Part shown: piece by piece, positions 11,901-23,900 of the stretch
How the letters are laid out: every line of letters begins with the position of its first letter
How positions within the stretch are numbered: position 1 is the first letter of the stretch
Source of the DNA: Xiphydria camelus
Lineage: Eukaryota > Arthropoda > Insecta > Hymenoptera > Xiphydriidae
Direction: 5' to 3'
NCBI GenBank assembly: GCA_963678675.1
Contig: OY783197.1
Location: forward strand, 2,018,400-2,082,399
Length of the DNA: 64,000 bases
The notes under the pieces: generated by a model
Database searches by the model: none
Seen by the model: the letters and a program-made list of their open reading frames with translations, nothing else
What the model was told of the DNA's origin: nothing
Made by a program: the position numbers and the translations under genes

Positions 11901-14900
11901 TCGAAAAGATTTACTTTCATCCCCACAGCATTCAATTCTTCCGCACGTTTTCTCGTACTCTCATCCCTAGCATTTCTGTCGCGATATTTCGTCGGGTTAC
12001 TGCGAGAACCAGATAAGTAACATTTTGGTAGTTTAGCTTTTATAACCAAAGCTGCACTTAATCGAAAAATGCTAATAATGGAGTCATTTTGTTTTTGCAG
12101 TAATGCGACGATTTATCCGATCCATTGTTCCATAATGTATCGTACTTATATATTTCCAGAAATTCAATAATATTTTCGTTGTTCCACTTAGCACTCATTT
12201 TTCATTTTTATTATGATTTTATTTATACGTTCAATTGCTCACATCTACACAGCGAGTTGTTTTTCAAGTGGTTTCTAGTCAACTAAAAAGTAGAAAGACA
12301 TCCTACCCCTCGCTTGTGAAACTTGGAAGCAACTTGAAAGAACATTTCAAGTCAAGTAAATAAAACGTTCACATTGGTAAAGTTATTTCAAGTTACTTGA
12401 ATTCAAGCGACTTGAAGTCAAGTAACTTGACTAATGAGAACGAGGCTTTAGATCGAGTAAATCGAACGAATCGTGCGTCGTTGTGGAACGATAAGAAACA
12501 GGCGAATAAGTCGAATACATCGATCGCTCAGTCGGTGCCCAGTAAAAAGTGGAGCGAATCCCGACAGTTTAGATGTGCATTTTATCATCTCCACGATCGT
12601 CTATCGATAATCGTTAAGGGTTTCGTTCGATTAGATACTTCCGTACGTCATGATGTTACCTTTTTTATTTAGATTCAAAGCCTTTAATACACCAAGCTCC
12701 GATCAATAAGCGAAAAGCGGAGCCCATTCTGAGCGATCGCGTGTCGTGATTCGAATTCGAATATACTTTGTGGTAGTATGTTGGTTTCGCGGTTGCCTTC
12801 CAACAGGCGCAGCTGGAGCAACGCTGCGCCTGCGAAAGGCAACCACAAGACTGAGTTATAGCGCGAAGTACGAATCTCAGGCTTCACAGTGTTACCTATT
12901 CCCCCTTTTTTTTTAAGTTTATCCTTTCTCACCCTAAAACTCCCCGATTCTCCCCATTTTCAGATGACCCTGCTCTAAATTTTCATTAAAAACTGATAAA
13001 AGTAGATAAAAAGATAAATTTAAATACGTAGTATCTACACATCAAATATACGGATATAACATTCTCAATTCTAATATATTCGGATACAATTTTGGTCAGC
13101 TTTCTATCAATTTTTGATGAAAAGGGACAAGAACGCATAGTAAACGAATAAGTTTCTCCTTATCTGCTTTTAATGGATATTTTTGGCAGGGACACTTTTA
13201 TAGTGTATATCTGGAATTGCTGTGTCAAAAGCACATCAGATTCCCATAGAAATAGTCTATAGGAATCTATGGGATTTTTTCAAAAGACCCCTCGTATACA
13301 CCGAGCACGACTCGCTTTATCGTCTCGCGAGATCTCGAGTCCCCGATATTAATTATTTTTCTCGATATTCGTCTTTCAAGTCCGACGTGTCGGAATTGCG
13401 CGATATCGCTCTCATGCTCGCACGCCACGTCGCGAAAGGAGATATGCAATCAGTCGGGAGTAAAAATGGAATTCAAAGAAAGTGTAGGTACGATTTTTTC
13501 CTTATTTTTTTTTCGAAACAACTTCGAAACAACACGGCCGCACTGATAGCCGATAACCGTTCGGGATAAGAAGCAGCTTGCTCCGTCGGAGGAGAGATGT
13601 CGCTACCGATGACTGCTTCTTTATCGCTACCAACATGAGGAGGGGTGGGGGAAAGGATTCGTGGTAGGAGGTCCCCATGAATGAGTTCCATGGTGGTCGC
13701 GGGCGGCCGGAGGCAGAGTTTATTGGCAGCGGTGGCGATGGCGGAGGAGACGTTGGGAAGGGAAGGGGAGGCGGTGGAGGAGAGGGCACGTGTGGCCCTG
13801 GAATCCAACGAGCCCTAGGCGCCGCGCATTCCATCCCTCCCCCTCCGTCGCTCACAGGCCTATCTCCGAACTCGCTTTCTTTAGCGCGCATGTAGTTTTT
13901 TAACCAACGACCGCGTCTATTACCGAACCGCGACGCGGTCGTAGGTTTTATCGCTCGGCACGGAGATGATGAGCGGGATAACGGGGGCGAGAAGCTCCCA
14001 TCCGAAGATACGCGCGCCTCTCGATCTTGACGCGGTGGATCGCGCGGGGATTAGACGAAATTCCGAGTTGCGCGGATTTCAGATTTTGCCGCGCGCGACT
14101 AGGGATTTTATTCTCTCCCTCCCCGGATAACAATATCCATAAAGCCGTTTTGAAGTTATCCGTACCTACACGGGAGAAAAAATGTGTGGTAAATTTCACG
14201 ACAAGGCCAATTTCTGGTTATGATGACTACAATTTTAAATAGTAAAAATTCTAGTAAAACTTGTAGAAGTTGCAAGTGTTTACTGTAATTTTTACTGAAA
14301 TTGTAGTTATCGTAACAATATATTGGCCTTGTGTGTGTCCCGTATTTTACCACAAACTTCGTAAATATTGCAATTTATTTTTTTCCGTGAGGTAAGTCCA
14401 ACACGGTGTTTAGCGGTCAGGGAATTCTGGAAAACCCGGAATTGTCAGGGAATTATGTAGGTCAGGGCAAAGTCGGGGAAATGAAATAATTTTCTCGAAT
14501 TTTTCGAAACTACTCAAATCTCACAAATAGCTTGACTTCTAGTCTTAAAATTTTTACAAATTTATATAGAAATTAAAAAACAATGTTCCATATGTGTATA
14601 CCAGGGTTGCCACATATCTGGAAATTCTGGAAAACCGGGAAAAGTCATATTTTTTAGGGCGTGGGAAACCTGGAAAAAAGTCAGGGAATTTTTTTCTCAC
14701 ATTTTGCTAGACCCATGCCTAATGCCTCACTTTTTGTTGATTAAAATTTCACGTTGTCCAAAAGATGACTGTCGGATAACTCGAAACTTCAGTTATCAAA
14801 AGTGAGGCATAGACTATTTACGGATGATTAACACTAGAACTACCGCAGGCAGTCAATTTGACTGGTGTCTTCCATTCAACCTCGATTATTTCGTAACCCG

Positions 14901-17900
14901 TGAGGTTCTTGTCAAAATTGGTACAATACTTTTTTGTAGAGCACATTTCGCTCTACAAAAAAGTTCTATAGCAGTGTGGACGAAAAATCCACGGTTAACG
15001 AGATAATCACCCGCCAAAACGACCGTCTTATAAACCGCGTCCATTCGGTAGTTCTAGTGTTAAAAAAGAGAGCTTTCTAACTTGTGTTATCTAGCCCCCA
15101 TCTCGGTTCTCGCGTGTGAACCCAATTAACGCGGCTTTTTGGACCTTCGCGAATTTAACGTCGATTGCATAACGAGGAGCGATATTGACAACGGTGAAAC
15201 TCGTCAACTAGTTTCCCCTGCGATCGCGCGAGGCGTTCGCCGCCGCATTCCCGAGCGGCGAAGTAGAGCGAAGGGCCACGAGGGGAACAGCCTGGATGGT
15301 ATTTATCGTCGCGACGGAGAACGCATCTGGCGAGTACGGGCGCATATGTACATATATGCGCCAGCGTACGAACACCCTTAAGTCCCACGTATGCACTCGC
15401 GGCTAGGCGTCGTCAGGTGTTGCGGTAACAATTCGGGAGCGTCGCGGCTCTCCGCTGAAAAGAAGAAATAAGACCGGGGAGCGGTAGTTAGCGCCTCGAC
15501 CGTGGCGGCCCCCTGGCGCCACCGACGCCCTCCCCCCTTCTCGCATATCCAGCCAAGCGATTCCTGGAAGTGGTCCTCCTCGCCCTCTCCTTCCCGCGCC
15601 GCGCTAGGGACTCGTTCGACGCGGAGCGCCCGGGATATCCTCCGCGTTCACACGGCGATGAAAGAGCGGGAGGGGATCGAGATTTTTTCAAGGGGTCAGT
15701 TCCCTTTGATTCCCCTGTGAAGCTGCTGTACTTTTTCCTAGGAATTCGAAATTTTCTTACTCTAAAATAAGGAACACTTCGCTCATAAACCATGGGTTTT
15801 CTCAGAAAGGAAACCTTTAAATTGGTAGGCGTGATTTTAGTTCTTTTTAAAGAGGATTTTTTTAAATTACTGGTATGAAACTGAAATGTTTAAAAAACTA
15901 AGATCATGCGTAGCGATTCGAAGGTCTCCTTCGTGGGAAAAAACATGAGTTGTAAGTGAAATGTTGTTTGATTATGTTTCCATCGTGCACCTAAACGCAA
16001 TAGTTTAGTTATATTTAGTTGTATTTAGAAATGCTGGTCATTTTTAAATACTACGATGGAAACACTAAATATTGTACCTAGATTTCAACGGAAACGTTTT
16101 ATAAATGTAGATTAAGAAATGTCGACATTTCTAAATACAGCATTTAGCGTACGATAGAAATGTAGTCTTTATTTCGAAATGAGAGAACTTGGAAAGTCTG
16201 AAGAAAAATACGGCGGCTTTATGGAGAAATCAAAGGAAACTAGCCTTTTAACTTTATTATCTCTGTTATTCCAATGTACTATTATCAGCGATCACCTTTG
16301 ATTTAAATAATTCGATCAGCGAAGAATCTGGCCCTGTGAAAGGGTTAAACAGCTGTAAAGTGTTTCTCACTTCGATACGAGCAACACAACGAAATGAAGC
16401 GATACGATTCATAACGCTTCCAGGAATCACATACCCCAATGGACCATTTTCGCACAGATCTAACAAATTCAAACTTATTAAAACTGACATAGTTAGAAAC
16501 ATTTATAATGAATTTCCTTAAATAGAAATATTATGTGTACTACGAACGCGACAACACGAAAGGGTTGAAATAACTATTCCTCTTTCATGCAACTACCCCT
16601 TTTTCGATCGACCCTCCACGCTCTACATATCGCTGCTCCGGAAGGACAATGACACGTGTACATTTAGAAATTTTTCAATTAAACCCCTCAATAGTCTTAA
16701 AAATAATTGTTAAGACTATTGTGTGAGGGGTTTAATTAAAAAATGTCCACTTGCGTCATTGTTTCTCCGGAGCAGCGATATTATGAAGAAAAAGACGACT
16801 CCTCGCGCGGGGAAGAAAAAATCGAGAAACGAGCTCCGCCATCGCGAATTCTCTCTCCCTCTCTCTCTCTCAAGTCCGCGTATCGGCGCGTCGTAAAACG
16901 GCGTTAGGTACGAGATTTCAGCCGCGGTCGACACGACAACCCCGCGGTGCAGCCGTGGACCCCTACGGGGAAGCAGGAGGGTCCCACCTCCTCGCGGCTT
17001 GTTTGTTTTTTAATTTGATTCAGGAATGTGTGACAGCCTAGAAAGCCCCCCGCACGCACACGCGCGCGCCACCGCTCGAGCGCCCAATGTCGCGGGGCCC
17101 TGTGTGCGCCCCCCCCCCTGTACCTGCGCGCGGGCCCTGCGCTCGCTGTTTGCGTGGTGCGTCGGTTGAGCAACCGAACCTAACCTAACTTCAGATGGGC
17201 CGCCTCGGTCCGCAGCCTCGGCGTGGCATTCCAACGCATTCAAATGACGCGCCCGACGCTAAAGTTTGGTCCGGCCGCGGCGGCGGGCCATTAAGAATCT
17301 CTGGAATGAATGGACCGCGTTTGCCGGCCGCGATAATTAAGAAGTATCGGGAGGATTTAAGGTTTCTCGAGCGTTATACTAAAAACAGTGAGAAATGCTT
17401 GAAAATGATTGCATTCGGTAGAGATTGAAGTAAAAAAAAAATTCAGCTAAATTTTCAAGTCTTTTAAGAAGCTCGTTGCCAAGATTTTTGAATGGCAAAA
17501 TAACACGTGTTCTTGTGGGTTATAACCAATAAACCGCGATATTTCTGCGAAAAATAGTGAAAAAATCCTGAAATTTTTTGGACAGCAAGTTTAATGAACT
17601 AAAATCATCTGTACCAATTTTCACGTTCATTAAGAAGCCCGTTATTTTTTTTTTATTAATTGTCCTTTATAAATTTAACCTCTGATAAGTCAATGTGGCA
17701 ACGTTGCATGACGTACAGATGCATGACCAGATGTTTTGGGCTCCATTTTTGAACTCACAGATACACACATACTGCTGCACGTCAAACATTGTTGCCACAT
17801 CGCACGAAGAACATACTTTAGAGTGTTGCTGTACTTCAGCGGACTGACTTTTAGCAGGGAAAAAGCCCCTGTACCGCTCGAGAAACCTTAAGGCGGCTCG

Positions 17901-20900
17901 TGTACGCGGGCTTTCAGTCGTCAAGGGGCACTGGTTTTGCAGCGGTTGTCAATCCGGCGCAGTGTAGCTATCGACGCCGTCCCTTTAAATTTGAGGGGCT
18001 CCGAGCTTTAAAAAGATCCTGTCTTACAATAATTACATGCAGAGTTTATTTAGATAATGGACATCGGATGGCGTTAATGAGAATTTAGTTGCATTCTGAT
18101 TTTCAAATAAAAATGATTTCACTGATGAACTATACTGTTTCTGGTAAGGGAGACCATTAAGTGGTTAGATGTAGTCTTCGTTTTTTTACGGCAAACATAT
18201 TATAGTTCAGTAATTAATTATTTGTTCGTTCTGTGGAGTGCTGAGGACTTTTCGTGAAGTTATTAAAAAGATGTATTTATTAATAAAACTACACGGAGAA
18301 AAATAAATGGCAAATTCAAGTAAATGGTTTTCTTGGCACTTTTCATGTCGATTGTATGCTTGAGTCAAGTAACGTTTGCTTGGACTTGGTCAATTTTCTC
18401 AAATCCAAACAAATATTACTTGTCTCAAGTAAACCATTGATGTGAATAGTGCCAAAGAAACCATCTACTTGGCATTGTAACTTATTTTTCTCAGTGTGGG
18501 ACAACGGATAACAATTTGAATGTCTCCTTTATCGGAAAAATCCTGGTGTATCAGCGAAACATTCTTTTTCTGTGGAAATGACAATAGATCTAAAATGTTG
18601 AATCCTTGGGGAGATTTTATCGGTGATCAAGAAACTCGGTAGAGTTTCGTGCCAAATACGTTTGCGCGAAGCTCGCTGCAGAGTATATTTACAGAGAAAT
18701 ATTCACTGCAACAGATAATGAAACATTAACATCTTCATTTTTATTGAATGAACAGAACGACTTTGATCAAATTCGGTAAATCGGCAGATGTAAGCGTTCC
18801 TTCGGTTAAATTTTTGTGACGATTCACTATCACGCATAAGAAATACAAAATGAATTAATTAATGCCCATTTAACGTAGAATCTTATGAAAGGCAGCGATT
18901 AATCTCTTTTATTTCTGAATCGATAGATATATATAAGTGTTAGAACTCTTCGGTTAAATTTGTGTGATGATTTATTACTTTGTATAAGAAATGCAAAATA
19001 AATAATCAATGCTCCCTTAATATAGAATTTCATGAAAAGCAGCAAATCTCTTATATCTGATCTCTTTTATTTATGCATCGATAAATATAAGCATTTTAGG
19101 ATCCTTTCAGTTAAATTTCTGCAATGTTTCCTTATCTATACATATTCATTTTATACTTCCCATACAATTCGGCGTAACGTCACAAAAACTCAACGGCACC
19201 GTCCCGATAATAAATCGCATCCATCGATTTACCAAATTTCATCAAAATCTCCCCACCAATTCCACCGTCGATAGAACCGTCACAAGTTCGCCGCAACTTT
19301 ATCAGAAACACAAGAGAGAATCCCTCTCCCCGAGACTCCCATCACCTACAAGTAAAACGCCGCGGCGGAGGGACGGAGAAACAAAAAAAAAATGCGCTCG
19401 CGGCTTGGCAACATCGGCCCGCGATACGGGTTATCATTCCCTCGTTACTCGCACGACGAACGGTCGGAGGAAGAGGGGCGCGGAGGAGGAGGAGGAGGAG
19501 GAGGTGCGCGTAGCGACTCTCCGTAGTTTATCGCGTCAGCTGCTTCCTTCCCCTCCTCCCGTCCCGCGATCGTTCGTGTCGCCTCCCACCCATCCTCCGT
19601 CTATCCGCATTGTAGTGCCGGACGCAAAGAAGCCTCGTCCAATTTTTCCAGCGAGAAGGAAATCCCGAGATTTTTTGCCCGGCCTCGAAATACACAGTGT
19701 GTGTACAGCGGGCGACGCGTGCTTCGCGGGTTGCCTAGCGTCAGGCGCCTGCGAAAGGGCAACCCCCCCCCCCAACGTATTTAGGCCACTATCTCTATTT
19801 CGTCTTATTTAAAGCGCCTCGCCTCCACGCTCTATCTGCTCGTCGGCATTCGCATTGTCTCGACACCGCCGCGCTCCTTTCGTTTCCTATCCGGGGTGGG
19901 GGGAGGGGGGGGGGGGATGGGCGAGCGCACAAGAAAGGTGGCAGCCGACCATTCCCGAAATCCACCCTGAAATCGGCGTGTCATCCGGTTTTTATCGCTA
20001 GGAAGTGAAACTATCGTCGCGCGCGGCGATCCGAGCCGCGGCCTCTCTGGTATTCAGGTGTCGCGCTTTATCGTTTATCTCGCTCGCCTCGGATTCCTAA
20101 TCACGAAGAACGGAGACGGAGCTTTTTTTTTTGGCGTTTGGCGGTGAACGAGACGCCTTTTCTTCATCTACCGGTTGAGCAGGCGCGTCGTTCGGGTCGT
20201 CTCGACGATTCCGATCGTGTCGGTTAGATTTTCCAAAATTGTCGGGCTTCTCTCGGACCTTTTTAAGGTAGTTTCAAACGAATTTAAGTGGGAGAAGCAC
20301 CGTGTCGTAATATTACGGGATTGTCTCGTTATCCGCGCACTTTGGGGCAATTTTGGCAAGGAGCTGTTTTGTAGAGCGGAATGTAATCTTCGAAAAAGTG
20401 TTCGTCCAATTTCGCTGAAAAGTCCGCCGATCGCGAGATAATCGACATCGAATGAGAGGCCTCTGCGGCGAAATACATCCGGTACCGTTCCCGTTCTCCA
20501 TTTTCGCGTCCATTTCTCGACGCGATATCGCTGTTTAGAGACTTCTTTACGGACCAAAGTATAGTCCTTGCGAAAGCGTGTCCCTCGGCGAGCGTAATAG
20601 CTCCGCTCCGTTTCATATCCGGTGCGATCCTCTCGCGTCGCGAAGGCGGGAGGATCGGAAACCTCCCCCCGTTCGGGTATTCCTCGCTTCCTTAACGTCT
20701 CGTTGCACCGACAAATTATAACTCGCGCGGGCGAGGAAGAGGCCTTCGGAGAGCCGTTTCCCCGGTTATGAATGAATCGGCGCGCGCGGCCTGGTAGATA
20801 ACCTCGACCGATACGAGGTCTCGGCCGGTACACATGGACGATGCATATATACACGTATACGCGCGCGGCACTACTAACCACATACCGAGGCTCGGCATCG

Positions 20901-23900
20901 CGCAACCGCGCGAATGGCAACGCTCTCGTTAGCCCGTTCCGCGGAGAATAGGCGAGCGAGGTGAAATTATAGACGCTTTATGAACTGCTGCGATATTTTT
21001 ATCAGCGAGGACGAGGTCCGTGATTTTTGTTGAAATTCTTGAAAAGTATCATCTCGCGGTAAAACCGGAACATTTGATTTGTCGCGATACGTTTTCTGGT
21101 GTAAAAGTGGGATGCACGTCACCGGTTTCCGTTTAACTTTGAACGCGATTTTCTCGAAACGCAGTAGAGATAGTTGAAAAATGGAAGTAACGTTTTTTGT
21201 AGAAAAAACCCAGACGATTCTTTTTCATTAAAACTTTTTTCCAATATCTCTAGTCGTTTTTGAGATAATTGACTTCAAACACCCACTTCGTGATCGAGGC
21301 ATTTATCCTACTTTGAAAGCGATTCTCTCGAAACGTAGTAGACATAGACGAAAAATGAAGAGTAGCTTTTTCGTAGGAAAAACGTAGACGATCCGTTTTC
21401 ATTGAGACTTTTTTCCAATATCTCTAATCGTTTTTGAGATAATCGATCTCGAATCACTACTTCGCGACCGAGGCGTTTATCTCACTTTGAAGACGATTAT
21501 CTCGAAATGCAGTGGAGATGGATGAAAAATGAAGAGTAGCTTTTTCGTAGCAAAAGTATAGACGATCTTTTTTTATTTAAACATTTTTTCGGTATCTCTA
21601 ATCGTTTCTGAGATAATCGATTTCGAACCGCCACTTCGCGATCGAGGCATTCATCCTATTTTTATCCTATGTATAAACTCTCATCCGCCGCTTCCCCTCT
21701 CGGCTTCATTCATGCCACGGGACTTCCCCTTCGCGCGTCACCGCGTACCGAACGTTATCGCGTCGCATTGCCTCGATAACGTTATCGCGCGTACGTATAC
21801 TCGTGTAACTCCCGTTATATCGGACTTCCTTTTCTCTCGGTCAGTTAGGCTCGCGCGCGAGCTTCCTCCACGAGTAGAGGGAGGGAAGGAAGGAAGTCTA
21901 CGATGGAGGAGGTATCTACAAATTAGGGATCGCTTCCCCCTTCGCGTAGGTGCCTATGTACGGGGTGATTTAAAATCGGGAAACTTTCCTGCGAGATTTT
22001 TACAGTGTATATAACGTACTCGTACTCGACAATATCGCTCGCATTATTTTTGCGAGTAAAACTAGCCAATCAGACCTCGACATTAATTGACGCTAGAATC
22101 GCCGTCGTTAAAAACCCGCTGAATAACACCAGGTCGCATTTTACAAGCGACGAAGACTATAAGAGGTATATTCCATTTTTTCTCGACGTACGGCCACGCC
22201 CACCTAACGACGCTCCTCGATCACGAGTCGCCCTGTATATAATCGCGACATATATAGGTATACACGCGACGATCGGACCTCGCTTCCTGCCGGGAGATTG
22301 GACGGGCCGAGGCTGATGAAGGCGTGAATGAGAGACGCGGACGTCTGACGGAACGGCTCCGTGCCCGTACGTGCCACGTACTTACGTACGCGTCACGCTC
22401 CCGACTTGTAGATGCATCGCGCGATCGACCTAACGATCTGGCCGGGCGATCATACGCCGGGAATAAGAATTGACCGTCATTTTTCTCGCGTGACTCTCGC
22501 TCCGACGTCATCGCGCGCGGCACGGATTTTCCGCGATTCTACTTTACAGGGAGTGTTACGAATAATTGAGTACTCGTCGATTTATGTCGCGCGATCCCGT
22601 CCGTAAATTGTGACCACTGTCAGGGAAGACCTGGAAAAATTGGAAAACAGTCGTCATTTTAAATCGGGGAAAATTCGTAAATTAAAATTTCGAAATTCCA
22701 TCGTGGCGAATTTATGCTTAGAATTAATAGACATTTTTCCGATTTTTATTTTCCCGTGACTCTGAAAGTTTATCGGGGAAATGTGAGGGGATTCTTTATC
22801 GGAATCGGAATCAGTGACCAGCCTGCAATGAAACGACTTCCAAGAGGAGATATCAGTTTTTTCTAAAATATACAGAACTAATACGCTTTATACCTCGCAA
22901 TACATAATTCGCTCTCGCAATGACGCGACCGAATAAATTATCGTGAAGCATAAAAATGCGTCGCCCCGTACGCGTGCGAAATGCATCGATTATTCCTTAC
23001 GCAACACGAGAGAGGAAGAGAGAGAAAACGTTTAATCACACCAAGGACCGAAGGTCCTCTGCGCCGCGATGCAAAGGGTGGCAAGGAAAAATAGAAGCAT
23101 CAAAAATAACACAAGACAAGGAGCAATACACTTGGAAAAAAAAGTAGCCAACGAAGTAATTTTGTTGAGTCAATTTGATGACCTAAAAAACTATTTGTCG
23201 GATTATCCAAATGTTTGGCTCTGCCATCAGAGTTTTCGCGAAATCGACCAAAGAATTTTGCGATTCGAAAAAAACGTTTAATGGGCTCGTATTCATTCAA
23301 AATATTTTATTAGCCCAACCACAAGAGTTCTTGCAGTGTAGCACCCCCTAGAGTCTAGAGAACGCAGATTATAAAAATAAAATAAAATACCATTGTATTT
23401 TATTTCCTTTTATATTGTTCTTTTCTCTTCTCTTTTTTCGTTCTTTGTTTTTCCCTCTAATTTCAGTCGATGTGCTTTGATGTTATTATATCGTTACTTC
23501 ATCTTATTTTACTTTGTTTTATTTAATGACTAAAATTAGAACAAAAAAAAAACGAAACCAACCAAGCCCTCCAAAGCTCTCAGTATCAATGCCGTCCGCC
23601 GCGGTAAAAAACAAAGAAATCCAACCAAAGCCGGATGCACCGCCCGATGCACCTACGGCGCCGATGATTTTCCTCGCCGTTGCGGTGAGGCCGCGCCGCG
23701 TTAAAAGCCGCCTCACGGAAATAGAACTCGCGTAATGAACCGAGTACGCGCGGAATGTCCTTTCCACCGCGCTGCGAGGGGACCGGGGCGGGGCCCGAGT
23801 TCCGGTCGGCGCGAAAGAATCATGAATGAACGCTTAATAGTTCTGCGTGGATAATTGCAGCGAGCGCGAGCTCGCGCTCCGCTGCAGTCGCTGCCAGGGA

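Noticed and set aside
20168..20920. 250-codon minus-strand open frame
   Set aside because: Low-information Arg/Tyr-rich translation that crosses a palindromic repeat shared with 39951-40265; no family resemblance.
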